DNA from: Phoenix dactylifera
Taxonomy: Eukaryota; Streptophyta; Magnoliopsida; Arecales; Arecaceae
Assembly (NCBI RefSeq): GCF_009389715.1
Contig: NC_052409.1
Coordinates: forward strand, 3,833,775 to 3,897,774
Direction: 5' to 3'
DNA: 64,000 nucleotides
This document shows, piece after piece, positions 12,152-23,651 of the stretch. The position numbers were made by a program, and so were the translations under genes. Position 1 is the first letter of the stretch. Every line of letters begins with the position of its first letter. A model generated the notes under the pieces. The model was not told the DNA's origin, searched no databases, and saw only the letters and a list, made by a program, of their open reading frames with translations.

Positions 12152-13130
12152 ATCGCATTCTTGCAGTATTTCTCGTACTATTACCCGTTACAAGAAATCA
12201 CACTCATGCTTATATTCATGCCGGTAAAATTAGCAGTGAAACGTGGAATTTGGGCAATTCTTTTGCATTAAATTCTTCATATCAGTTTTGTTAAGAGTTT
12301 TAACTTTAAAAAAAAATAAAAAAAATAAATATATCAACTTTATTCCTAAAATTTTAAATATTTTTAAAATATTAAAACTCTTATCCTCTTCAAACGCTTT
12401 TTTTTCCAAAAAAATTACAACTCTCTTGAAAAGAACATTGGTTATGGTTTTGTTTGAAACATTGCATCTTCGGAAACACCACAATTTCTCTTTCATTAGT
12501 ATTCTCTCTCCCAAAAATTTCTTTCAGAATTCTTTTATTTTTTAATTTTTTATTTTCTATATTTTTTTATTTGCCGAATAACTGAATGAGTCCATCAGAT
12601 CAAGCCTCTCCAATGATCATGCTCATTAGAGGAGGATTAGGCTAAGCCAGATTGTTGTACCTTGGAGACGAAATCGCCACAAACCCGCACGTAGGGACGA
12701 ATCACGTTCTTAAGGCAGTGTATATCACATGTCTCGATCTAGATTTTTTTTTTCAATCTTTAGATTTTATTCAGATTATTTTTTATAATACTTTTATAAA
12801 AATAAAAATATAGTAATTTTTAGACACCATTTATCTAACGAGTTTTAACTCAAAATTGCACCTAATGAATCCTCTAAACTAAGCAGCAACAAAAATAATA
12901 ACAATAATAATAAAACACAGCAATAATGACCAAAGACCATTAATTAATCTCCGTCTAAATTATTAACAACGAAATTAAAATCCTTTCCTTGTCGGCCTCC
13001 ATCCAACGGCAGTTATTCACCATCTCTTCTCCCCCTCTTTGTTTTAAAAAAAAAAAGAAAAGTTGGGGACGGGATCCGAAACCTCCACGATAAATACCCA
13101 AAGCCTTCCCTTATTCTGAAAGACAATGGC
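12152..13130. other. AT-rich intergenic DNA upstream of the DUF4408 gene
   Basis: Long A/T runs occupy 12290-12560. The proximal promoter of the next gene should lie in the last few hundred bases; ATAAATAC near 13090 is a weak TATA candidate. Confidence 0.35.
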
Positions 13131-13201
13131 GTCTTCTCTTTAGTCTCTCTCTGCCTTTCTTCTCTCTCTCTCTCTGCTCTTCCGCTTCCCTTCTTCCGGT
13201 C

Positions 13202-14065
13202 ATGGCCGTCCTCCGACGGAACCCACCGAAGTCCGGCTTCCAGACCGCGATCTGGGCCGCCAAGCTCGCCCTCCTCCTCGCCGGAATCTTGTCCATTGCC
13301 GCCTTCGCCAGGATCGCCGTTCCCTATGCGGCCGCTCTCCTCGCCTCCGCCGTCCCCCGTGCCTGGACCGCCCTCCGCACCTGGCTCGTCCCCCCCTACC
13401 TCTTCATCACCGTCCATCTCATCATCATCGTCATCTGGAAGCTCTCCGACCACAAACACCACCACCACCCCCACCCGTGGCCCGCCGACGACATTTCGAT
13501 GGACGCTCCCCGACCCCTCAAACCCAAAGATCTCGGGGCTGCTCCTCCTGTTATGCCTCATATCCGCAAGCCCTCGCCGGAGATCTGGCGCGAAATCTCT
13601 CCCGACCCGCTGGAATCCGAGGCGGCGACGCCGGCTCTGGCGAAGGAACCCGCCGATCCCTCACCGCCGTCGGACGCGTCGTGCCTCACGACGGAGTCTG
13701 ACGAGCAGTCCACCGCTTCGTCACGCCTCGACATCAAGAAAAGTATCGCACCAGCGCCTGAGATCGTCGAGCCGATGGAGGAGGAGGCGCCGGCGCCGGT
13801 GCTGGAAATAGAGGATACTGACTCGATGGACGCTACGTGGAACGCGATCATGGAGAGGTCGAGGTCCTCCCGGTCGGAGGCGGCGGCCGGAAGGGGTATA
13901 AGGCTGCCGGAGGTGATTAGGGCAGCTCCGCCGGCGGCGGCGGATCCCGATGAGATGAACCGGCGGTTCGAGGACTTCATAAAGAAGAAGAAAGATGAGA
14001 TCCGTCTCCAGAGGCACGAGTCGGACCAGCGGCAGCTCGAGATGGTTAACCGCGCTTTACACTAA
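13202..14065 (+). CDS. DUF4408/DUF761 domain membrane protein (A70-like)
   Basis: A single-exon gene of 287 residues. The N-terminal part fits DUF4408: a hydrophobic stretch at about residues 17-55 with Ala/Leu-rich segments, then a second membrane segment (LFITVHLIIIVIWKL, about 67-81), followed by a His run (KHHHHPHP). The middle (about 95-245) is acidic, rich in Pro and Ser, and probably disordered. The C-terminus fits the short DUF761 motif: DEMNRRFEDFIKKKK followed by EIRLQRHES and QRQLEMVN. Plant proteins with this layout include the PAMP-induced protein A70; their molecular function is unknown. ATG at 13202 is preceded by a pyrimidine-rich leader (13130-13200) and is the first ATG of the frame. 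The coding region is much more GC-rich than its flanks, as is common for monocot intronless genes. Confidence 0.88.
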   Translation: MAVLRRNPPKSGFQTAIWAAKLALLLAGILSIAAFARIAVPYAAALLASAVPRAWTALRTWLVPPYLFITVHLIIIVIWKLSDHKHHHHPHPWPADDISMDAPRPLKPKDLGAAPPVMPHIRKPSPEIWREISPDPLESEAATPALAKEPADPSPPSDASCLTTESDEQSTASSRLDIKKSIAPAPEIVEPMEEEAPAPVLEIEDTDSMDATWNAIMERSRSSRSEAAAGRGIRLPEVIRAAPPAAADPDEMNRRFEDFIKKKKDEIRLQRHESDQRQLEMVNRALH

Positions 14066-15790
14066 TTAATCCCATCTCCCGCGTCATTACCCTGTGCCTT
14101 CCTTCTTTAGTATCTCTTAATTAATTAGTCCTTTAATGAACATTAGTGAAGGAGATCAAATGGGCAAGACGGATGGATCATTCTTCCTCTCTTCGTTTCA
14201 ATTTTTTTTCTTTCTCGTCGTTAGACGGAGAGAAGAAGAAACCCGAATTTCAGGTAATTGTTCTTCTTCTTCCAGTGGATAAATATTTTTCTTATTATCC
14301 GTACGGTCGGTTTCCAAAATTAGTTATTTTGTCCGTCCTCCGAACGGGGGCGTTCCGGTCATTATACGCTCTCCTCTCTTTTCAGCTTCTGAATTTTTTT
14401 CGTATATTTGGGCCTTGAGTTCAAATTTTGAATCCACCACCTCCTTCGTACATAAATCTCAACTTTCTTTTTCCTTTGGGCGTTGCAGGCTTTTTTTTTT
14501 TTCTTGGGGAAAAATGGATGAGTGACGTAGGATGGAAGCGACTGCTTTGATGAATGATGATAGAAGGGTGGGAAGCGATTGCTGCTCGGCTTGTCTTCAC
14601 CTTTTTGGTCTTCAACTTGGTATTGTTAGATTACTGTTAGCTATACTTTGCTTTACTGCTAATACCAGTTTACAGTTGTTGTTGTTCATAGGGCTCATGG
14701 CATGGTGTGTGGTTATATATGTGTGTGATATAAATTTCTCTTATTACTGAGTGCAATGTTGTCGTCGCTGCTTAATATAAAGGTCTCATTACTCTTTATT
14801 TTAAGGTATGAAAAATTTATACTGTGTTCCTTCGTCCTGTATAAGTAATTTCGCTTGTAGTTCGGATCAGAGGTTTTCACTATCTAAAATTCTGACCGGT
14901 GATAAAAAAAACGAAATGGTATTAAGATATATGATTATTGGAGCTATAAATTTAATGAAAAACGAAAAATGATGTATTCCTTTTCTACCATAAACCTCCC
15001 TCGTTAGCTCTAGAAATGTGTCATGACATCACTACAAATTTTCAATTAACTCACACTTTGTTTTTAAGCCTTTTGCTAGTTCATCAATCATATGACATGA
15101 AAGATAAAAAAAGTAGCAATCTTCACAACCACATACAAGCTCTCTTGATTTGTCACACAATCTAGCAAGATAAGGTATATTCCAAAATGTATGCTTTTTT
15201 TTCCTTGGTAATATGTGAAAATTTTATGTATGTTTCATTTAGTTTAAAATAGCTCGCATTTTAACCTAGTAGGTAAAAACTAATTGGAGCCCAGTCTGGA
15301 AATGAAAAAGTATATATTTAGTGTTGCTTCTCTCTCTTAGGCGGTGGCAACTTTATTGAAATGGACAAAGTAATAAGCTAAGGGATATAAAGAGAAACAA
15401 AAGAAAAGTAGAATGCTTGTTTTTGTTAGGTTTTCCAAGCATTCTCTGTCCTGTGCAAGATGGTTGGATAATACGTGCGTAAAATGGAGTCAACCATGAA
15501 GGAAGGCCGTTCTCTCTTGTTTGATATACAAGCAAACCCTTGTCTCCCTACATTTGAAGTAACGCTGTTCAAATTTGCTCATTTGCTTTTTTAACTCTTT
15601 GATGGATAGCACTTTGGATGTGTTCATATTCCGAAAGCAAATAGGTGAGATTAACGGGTTCTGGATGTGGTGGGATTTCTACAAAACATCGGGAATACTA
15701 ATTTTTCACTGATTGAAACCGACCAAAATAAAAAGGTTGTGACAGCTTATATGTGCGGTGGGTGTGACAAAGGCTCAAAGCCACAAAAAA
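14066..15790 (+). other. 3' region of the DUF4408 gene and intergenic DNA
   Basis: The 3' untranslated region probably covers the first few hundred bases. Further right there is only AT-rich sequence without a supported gene or element. Confidence 0.35.
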
Positions 15791-16310
15791 AAATTCAAAT
15801 ATACATCGCCTCATTCGTATTTATCTTTTTGGATCGGATAATCTTCGTTCGAATTTATTTTCATATTCAAATCTATCCGAATATGACTAAAACTTCGACC
15901 ATTCGACTAATATCTCTATTCATATTCCTGTCCGTCAAACAAAAATGAATATAGATAGAGAAAGACAACTATCCGATCCATATCCAAATATTTGATTTCA
16001 TTTGTAACCCTATTTAATTTTATATGGCAATCATAAATTTTTTAAAAAAATAAATAACGACATTAACATGCTATTAATTTAATCTATAACCCACTTAGTA
16101 ATATTTTATAGTCAAAGAATTTAATTATTCGATTTATATTGGTATTTATATTCATACTTTTGGTATCCGATTTATATCTATATCTGTTTAAAACAAATAT
16201 AGATATGAATTTTTGCATCCGACTAACGTTCTATCCATATCTGTATCTGTCAAATACAATAAATATGGATATGGACGTCTGGTTTAGAACTTCATATTGT
16301 TTAACACTAC
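15790..16310. repeat. Dispersed AT-rich repeat, copy 1 (ATATCCGAT family)
   Basis: This segment has repeated words of the type TATCCGAT/GGATATGGATA, then CCCTATTTAATTTTATAT, an A-rich run, ATGCTATTAATTT and CACTTAGTAATATTTT. The same words in the same order are found at 21890-22320. It lacks a coding frame and looks non-autonomous. Exact ends were not resolved. Confidence 0.55.
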
Positions 16311-18110
16311 TGACGTACTTCAATAAGTATGTGATTGATATATACATAAAGTTATATTTATATAAATAAGTTAGACTATATATTTTATAAAAGAAATTAA
16401 TAATTTTAAAATCAACGACAGACCATCTAAATTGAAGATCTAAACTTTTGCATATAATCTATAATATAAAATATTTCTACAGGTTGAAATTTTTATATTT
16501 TAGTTATTTCTAATCTATGCATCTCAGCAAGGAAAAGAATGAAAGGTGTCAATTGCACTAATATGATAAATTACATGATATGATACATAAATTGAAAATC
16601 AATTTTATGGATCATGATCCACATATCTTAGAATATAGAATATGAATAGATTTAGATTTACTAAGGTTTGATGATCTAATCATAGTAAAGCATAGTATAA
16701 TAGTATTAAAACCATCTAAAATTTGACACCTACTTGATTAACTTTTGTGACAATGTTGATTTGCAGATAATTTTTATAGTATAGATCATGTTCGATTATT
16801 TAAATCTTGAGTTTGTATGGTGCATCATTGATTGTGAATTGTTAACTCCATTTTCATGGAGTTAACATAAAAGTATAGTTTAACTCTACATATCAACCTC
16901 TATCATCATCCCATGAAGACTTTGGATTAGCTTGATCAATTTATTTATTTCTTTATTTTGCTGTAAGAGAGGCTAAGCTACCCGATTTATTAGAAGCAAG
17001 AGAAAATAACATAACTATGACTATAAGGGAGGATTTAATTTAATCCACGGTATGAGGGGAAAAGACAACATGCGAGTGTTTAAACTACTACAGGAGGTTA
17101 GGAGCTGCTCCAATCAAAAGTTCATAGTTTGGAGACGCTAAGTAATTACTTTTGATTATTGACCTATCATTTAGAAGACTTATTGCCCTGGACCAAAGAT
17201 TTGGTGGTTACTTTGCTTTAAAAAATTTCTTGCATTTCTTTCTTTCCAACAACAACAAAAAAAAAAAACAACTGCTACTAATTGATGGAAAGCAAGGCAA
17301 ATTTGTCTCAAAATCTCATTGGATGACCGACCACGCATTTTTGCATCCCCCTCTTGTTTCTCCGTAGGATTCATCCAATTTGATGGAAATTATTTCCTCC
17401 CAATTGAGATTTAACTAATACTTACAGGAAAATAAAGACTTAACTAGTTGAATTTGAGGCTCGCCGGATCAACTTGTTTGCTTAATGAACAAATAGATTT
17501 CATGATAATGCATAAGATCCAATAAAGTAGCTTCTACTTTCGTCGGTGAAAATGACATAAGTGATGGATCAAAATAAATTTAAAAAAATAATAATAAATT
17601 TAAAATTTAAGCTTGTGGACATCAATAATGATTCCCTTAGCGTAGAAGTTATGCAAACCCGTGTTGTCATTATCATTCTGTTTATGAGATAATTAACCCA
17701 AATCTTCTGCTTTTGAAGTTGGCCACTTTTTTCTGTTAATTAAACCAATGATAGTTATGACAAAAGTTAAACACATCCATGCCTAGTACTGGCCAAGATG
17801 AAGTGGTTGTAACTTTAGTTTCCATATAGAAAACATAGGACAAGATAATAGAAAGGAAACCTAAAAGCCTTAACTGCCTGTCTCTCTCAGTAAATAAGGA
17901 CGAGAAGCTATAATAGTGTCTTGAATTATTTGGCAGGAATTATTGGAAAGGATTTATAATTAGAGCGTCCTATATCTTGATGGCGACCTTAGAGTTTTCT
18001 GCCATTAAAGCCCTCCAACCATGCAGGCGGCCATAGAAATTAATCCATCTTAGTTCCTAATCTACTTGATCCTTGTAATTGACTCTCAAAGTCTATTGAA
18101 GGAATATAGG
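16310..18110. other. Intergenic DNA, nothing recognised
   Basis: AT-rich sequence without a supported coding frame, RNA gene or repeat boundary. Confidence 0.35.
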
Positions 18111-18345
18111 TTCCTTTTTTTAAAAAAATGGTGAAGGAAGAACGCTGTCGCATTCCACCGATGGCTCACTGACTCGATAATATGGGAGACCGCGCATCGA
18201 TAAACAATCCAACAACCATGGAAAAAAAACAATAAAAAAGGTGATCTTTCCAACTAAAACAACCATTCCTGGCCAAACAAGTGATCTAAAAGATCCTATT
18301 TCACTCTAGTTTCATTGATGTAGCCAAAAAAACAAACAAACAAAA

Positions 18346-18455
18346 AAAAACAATTCTAGGGGTAGAAACCACTGAAACCTCTGCAGTCACATCGGAAAAG
18401 AAACAATTCTAGGGTAAGGACCAACCACTGACTGCTCTGCAGTCACATCGGACCT
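18346..18455 (+). repeat. Short tandem duplication, about 60 bp units
   Basis: Two adjacent copies start with AACAATTCTAGGG and end with CTCTGCAGTCACATCGGA. The units differ by small indels and substitutions in the middle. Confidence 0.7.
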
Positions 18456-19010
18456 CACCATTCTTCACCCCAACGCTCCCCAACTTAACCATGTCTGTTG
18501 GTCCTTCACCATCATCCCAATGTTAGCCTCGAGTCATCATCATCTCAAAGGTTGTGTGAGTGGTTGCATTATTATTGGCAACCACAATTGTGGGGTTAAT
18601 AGGGTTGCTATCGAATGTATGGTTGTAGAAGTAGTGACTTATTGTGCAAGCTCATTCTCTTTCTTCTTTTTCCTTCAGGAGGATCGAGCGTAGAATCTAG
18701 AGGAGGTTTATTTAATTTTTCTTTGAAGAAATTAATTATTAAATAATTGTGGATTATTTTTTTGAATAATTATATTAGATTATTTGTTTTTACTGTTTTT
18801 TGATTTTGAAATGATTTGAATATATATAAATTAAAAGCAAACCTTGCATGTCCTCGAGTTAAACTCTATGGATGTGCAGCCATCTGTCACATAGCAACTG
18901 CATTGGGGCATGACATGAGAGAGATGAGCTCAGGGGAGGCCCACCAACCTGAGCCTATCCACCATGTTGTAAGTCTCCCCTGGATTCCCACAATGAGATG
19001 AAACAATCAA

Positions 19011-19497
19011 TACGGGCTCGTTTGGTTCGCGGGAAGCATTTTCCTTCCTAGGAATATGATTCCTGGGAAACAAATTCCTAGGAAGAGGATGCCTAGGAAA
19101 GTAATTTTGGCATGTTTGGTTGACCATGGGAAAGTGACAAATTTCCAAGGTACTTATGTTTGGTTGGCCATCCACTTTCCTAGGAAAGTTATATATAATT
19201 CCTATTATGCCCTTAATAAAAATTAGGTTTTTAATGCCTCTTTAATGCTTCTTTAATGCTGAAAGGACTTTTTGGGAAAAAGTAAAAATGGAGTGATTCC
19301 CACCTCATGGGAAAGTAACTTTCCCATGTTTCTCATGGGAAAGACTTTCCCATGAAATGTGGGAATCACATTCTCATGGGAATATAACTTTCCCTTCTCT
19401 CTCCTTTGAAAACTCCAACCAAACAAGAGGCATCTCATTACTTTCCCGTTGACCACACTTTCCCCCCTTCTTTTCCCGCGAACCAAACGAGCCCTAC
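19011..19497. mobile_element. MITE with about 20-bp terminal inverted repeats and TAC target-site duplication
   Basis: The element spans 19014-19494 (481 bp). Its left end GGGCTCGTTTGGTTCGCGGG is the exact inverse of the right end CCCGCGAACCAAACGAGCCC. It is flanked on both sides by TAC (19011-19013 and 19495-19497). A three-base duplication and ends of this type fit a PIF/Harbinger (Tourist-like) MITE, though TAC is not the usual TWA. Inside are repeated GGGAAAGT and TCCTAGGAA words in both orientations, which would let the single strand fold extensively. There is no transposase. Confidence 0.85.
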
Positions 19498-19743
19498 AGG
19501 ATATCTAAAGAACAAAATATATCTTTTTTATTGGATGGTCAATTTGACGGAGTCCTTCAGACAAAATGTGGATGAGAACACAGTATACAATAGATGCATA
19601 ATTAAACAAAACCCCAATCATTTATTTAGGTTTTCTGCATAAGTGATCAGTTGCTCAGAATCCGACACTCATTATTTTCTATACTACCGCTATAGGTTCT
19701 CCTATAAAGCCAGATTCTGAATTTAATTGGATTTGATATGATA

Positions 19744-19900
19744 CTTTTTTTTCTTTCTTCTTCTTCTTTTAGAAACATAATAGAAATGACACCATCCAGG
19801 TTTTGAATCCGCAACCTCTTTCATGTGGCAAGGGGTGTCGATTTGCTCAACCGAGACCGGTTGGTTCACGATCCAACATATTTTGTTCAAATGTCGATTT
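19744..19900 (-). mobile_element. Possible tRNA-derived SINE remnant, minus strand
   Basis: Read on the minus strand, the segment holds CTCGGTTGAGCAAAT (resembling a box A) and GCGGATTCAAAACC (resembling box B, GGTTCRANNCC). It runs into an A-rich tail, seen as T-rich sequence at 19746-19770. This is the order of a tRNA-derived SINE. No target-site duplication was found, and the box spacing was judged only by eye. Confidence 0.4.
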
Positions 19901-20189
19901 AAACAAATAACGGTCGAGGTTTACAGATGCGAAGGCTTCTGATGAGATTACCTTGGGTTAAAGAGGCCCAAAGGGCATATCTATATATATGTCTGCGGAC
20001 CCAACCTCTGAAGTCACGGGAGGCTGTGGATTCTTGTAGCCGACACGTAGATTACCCACAATCCGACAACTCAAATTGGGCAATGCATGCTAGCTACCGA
20101 ACAGTGGGCTCAAAAATAGGGACCAGGCTATGCTAACGTTCCACCAAGCACTCCTCGAATGGTACCAACTACCAACTACCGTCCTTTTC

Positions 20190-20525
20190 TTCTTCTTTTT
20201 TTCCTTTCTTTCTTTTTTTACAACGTCTATTCATATACAACGAATATGAATACGGTCAATAAAATCAAAAAATAAAGTATAACATAAAGACAGTGGCACC
20301 ACCACATGGTCTGCCCAGATGAAGCCTCCGGAGTAATAAACCTCGTAGGACGCAACTCAGTCTGCAGCATCGTTCATCTTCCGATAAGCCTACGTGACCT
20401 GGTAGGAGCCACACTCTCCCAGTATTTTGTGAATATCATGGAGCAGTAGCCGGTCTTCGATTGACCACTTTCGGCCTCGTATCCACTTAACCACTATGGT
20501 CGTGTCCACTTAGAGAAAAAGGCAG
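20190..20525 (-). mobile_element. LINE 3' end, minus strand, degraded tail
   Basis: A T-rich tract (20190-20220, interrupted by C) represents the decayed poly(A) tail. It is followed by AATACGGTCAATAAAATC, CTCAGTCTGCAGC and TTTTGTGAATATC. These words recur in the LINE 3' ends at 7.07, 22.4 and 43.8 kb. The tail decay suggests an old insertion. Confidence 0.5.
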
Positions 20526-20534
20526 TCCGGACCC

Positions 20535-21345
20535 AAGCTCTGTTTGGAGGAGCTGTTGACAGTAGAGCTGTCGGAAGTAGAGCTTTTATAAAAAGTTGTT
20601 TGCTATTTGGTAACTACATTTCTAAAGTAATATTGCATTTTAACATGTGTTTGGTAAACAAACTGATAAAATACTTTTGTATGACAAAATTACCATAAAG
20701 AGCATTGCATAGTATTATACAAAAGAGCATAATAAAATATAACATATATTAATACAAAAATATATGATATAGTATAATATTAATGTAATATAATATAATA
20801 TTATTATAATATAGTAATATAATATTGTATACTATAGAATAATAATTTAATATTCTATTAAATTATTTAACATAACATACCAATGTATTATGATATAATG
20901 TAATATTATATTATATTTATAGTATAATACAATAATAAAGATACAAAATATTATAATTATTAGCGTACATTAATTTTTCATAATATAACATAATATTCTA
21001 TTAACATATTATGATAGAATATAATATAATATTATATTTATAGTATAATGCAATAATACAAAATAAAAATATCTTCTTTTGTACGGAAGGGAGTCTAATC
21101 CATGGCTAGGGTTCTAGCAGATTTTTAGGTTTATAAAGGGACAAAGCATTTAATTATTATATTTTATTATAGATATTTTGATTAAAAAATAACTTTTCGA
21201 TAAAGCTCAAAATAGCTTATTTGGAAAGCTTCAAAATAGAGTTTCTTTCAAAAAGCTGTTTTTAACTTTTGAAAAAACTAAAATAGCTTTTCAAAATTTT
21301 CACAAAATATTTTTTTTATCCAAAGGTTTTTCCAACCGGGACTTA
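20535..21345. mobile_element. Possible AT-rich non-autonomous DNA transposon
   Basis: The left side carries AGCTCTGTTTGG and AGTAGAGCTTTTATAAAAAG. The right side carries, in inverse orientation, AAAGCTGTTTTTAAC, AATAGCTTTTC and CCAACCGGGACTT. The two edges therefore form an imperfect inverted pair. The middle (20690-21070) is very AT-rich and contains an internal direct duplication of about 110 bp, around 20865-20960 and 20990-21070. No target-site duplication was established. Confidence 0.4.
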
Positions 21346-21889
21346 GCATCCAAGTTGTCATGGGCAGGCGTTTGATTCTCATCAGCATCAGACATCGGAA
21401 GATGGACTGGGTGAACGATAGCAGGCGGAAATTAGCGTCTCGTAATCGAAAAGAAGTCGTTGGTTCTCTCATTTGAGGTAGTCTATAGTCTGCACTCGGT
21501 TTTGTTAGCCCATTGGGCCTCGATTGAATAACCTCGTTCGTGGACATGATTAAATCGTGCTCATGAATAGCGATTTCCTTAACATGAAGACTAACGTTAA
21601 CAAGCACGCGAGACTTCCTTAAAAAAACAAAAAAAGTGCATGAGACGATCTCCGGTCTTTTAAGAACGCGTCGAAGCCATCGCCAGGCAGCGGCAGAAAA
21701 TCCCTGCATCTCCCCCTGCCTTGTTCACATTTGTCAAAGTTACAAGCACCGATGCATCACACCCCTACTTTGAAACCAGTTATTGAAAACTAAATCCCAA
21801 TTACAAACTAAATCTATCAATTATTCCACCCCTGCCTCGCCATCCAAATAAAGCCTAACTATTTATCAGCTAAACTTAGTGGTGAGAGT

Positions 21890-22320
21890 GGATCGAATAA
21901 TATCCATCTACATCTACTTTTGTATTTCAGTCTATTTGGATATATGTAGAAATTTAAGCATCTGATTAATATCTGTATCCGTATCCATATCCGTTAAAAA
22001 AAACTAGATATGAATATAGATAAACAACTACCCGATCGACATCCGCATATCCGATTTTATTCTTAATCCTATTTAATTTTATATAACACTCATGAATTTC
22101 TAAAAAAAAAAAAGATAAGATCATATAATATGCTATTAATTTGATTTGCCATCTACTTAGCAATATTTTTAATTCTATTACCGTAAAATTTGATCATCTA
22201 ATTTATATCCATATTTTTAGTATTCAATCTATATAAATATAAATTTTTTCATCCTACTGATATATGTAATAAAACAAAAATAAATATAGATAGATAGATA
22301 TCCCATTTATGTTTAGTCCA
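21890..22320. repeat. Dispersed AT-rich repeat, copy 2 (partner of 15790-16310)
   Basis: Contains AACAACTACCCGATC, ATATCCGATTTTATT, CCTATTTAATTTTATAT, ATGCTATTAATTTGATTT and CTACTTAGCAATATTTTT, in the same order and orientation as the copy 6 kb to the left. It is diverged and non-coding. Confidence 0.55.
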
Positions 22321-22363
22321 ATTTCGACAGAGCTGAAACAAAATATGGCACTATTTATTGTTC

Positions 22364-22722
22364 GCTTCCGTTTAAGGCTTTTTTTTTTTTTTTGCTAGAG
22401 CGGGTGCATCATACTATACGAGTATGAATACAGCCAATAAAATCTGAAAACAAAATATCATGTAGTGCCCTAAGCAGCTCGTCCTTTTGGAACCACAGAG
22501 TACCGCTCAAATGGCTAGCCACATAAACTGCTACCTAATTCACAGCTCCGTTGGCCTTCCTGAATACATATAGGGCCTGGAAGGCCTCCTCATCCATCCT
22601 TATGGCCCAAATATCTCGAATCAGTGGAAGGTCCCTCCCCATCCTGCTCGGCCCCTCTAAATCTAATTTATCATGGCCGAGTCACCTTTCAAGATGATTG
22701 AACTGGCTTTGCTTCCGTTTAA
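22364..22722 (-). mobile_element. LINE 3' fragment, minus strand, with 12-bp target-site duplication
   Basis: GCTTCCGTTTAA is present at 22364-22375 and again at 22711-22722. Between them lies a T run (from 22379) and then AATACAGCCAATAAAATC, which resembles the LINE 3' ends at 20.2 and 43.8 kb. This is the structure expected of a 5'-truncated LINE that entered by target-primed reverse transcription on the minus strand. The insert is about 335 bp, and the coding content is too short to place in the RNase H domain with certainty. Confidence 0.75.
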
Positions 22723-22939
22723 CTTTCCCTTTCAAAATTAGGTGGCATCTTTCGGCTCGTTTTCGTTATATATATATAAACTTTCTGTTTCAAAAAAGTA
22801 GATGCCCGATCTAAAACGAGATCAAGCGGCTGTAGATAAGTCATTCCCATGATTTTGGGGAGACGATGGTGCTTCCTGCCGTTGCCTCATGAGCTGGCCT
22901 TTGTCTTAAGGCGAACCGGGAGTCCAAGAACACAGGCCA

Positions 22940-23340
22940 GAGCCGTTCCTATTTGAGAATTTTTAGAAATTGGAACAAAGGCATAGCATATTCGGGAATA
23001 TTCGGAGATCCGGGCACGCGCGGTGGCGGACGGACGGAGAGGTGGAGGATAAATTTCGAATCGAATCGGCGGAAACGCTACGCTATCTTTGGCCTTATAT
23101 TCCTCTCTTCCCTCCCCCCCAAATCCAATCCATCCGTCATCCCTTCCCCCAGGCCCCAGGAGCGGGCACGCAACTCTAGGGAGCAAGGGATAAATCTTTG
23201 GAAGGATCATCCAACAGCAAGAGGTGAGATCTTTTTCCCGTTTTCTCTCCTCCTCCTCCTCCTGGTTCTCGTCAAGGATTTAGGGGTTTTAAGGGGTTTT
23301 CTTCTCCCTCGAGATTTCGCTTGATTTAAAGATTGTAGAG
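22940..23340 (+). other. Orphan promoter-like region with a possible non-coding first exon
   Basis: This block is GC-rich and CpG-rich compared with its surroundings. It ends at AACAGCAAGAG followed by GTGAGATC at 23223, a good splice donor in context, with pyrimidine-rich sequence behind it. It could be the distant 5' untranslated exon of the hydrolase gene at 24830, with the LINE at 23.7 kb inside the intron, or the start of a non-coding transcript. No open frame here looks like a protein. Transcript evidence is needed to decide. Confidence 0.3.
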
Positions 23341-23651
23341 GACTTTGAGGAACTTCCTTTTTCCATTTCAATTCCTTTCTAAATTAGATTGGATGAGGAA
23401 TCTTGCAAGATCACAAAACATGGGAGTCCAACACTTTCTTTCTTTCTTTCTTTGTCGGCATTTTTGGTTGTCGATCGATCTAAGATGCTTATATGAAGTA
23501 ATCCCTTTCTATCAGGGAACCTCCTCCGTGTTGATTCGTCCTTTCGTTTTCCTAACTACTACCGACCCACGCCCCCATCAACTCCTACCCCACCGCGCGC
23601 CGTTATCGCTTTCTAGCTTCCCTGTTACCTCGCCTAGCGTTTCTTCTAGAA

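Noticed and set aside
13013-13561. 182-codon minus-strand frame opposite the DUF4408 gene
   Set aside because: It is an antisense shadow of a GC-rich coding exon, with a low-complexity acidic and Gly-rich translation and no family match.
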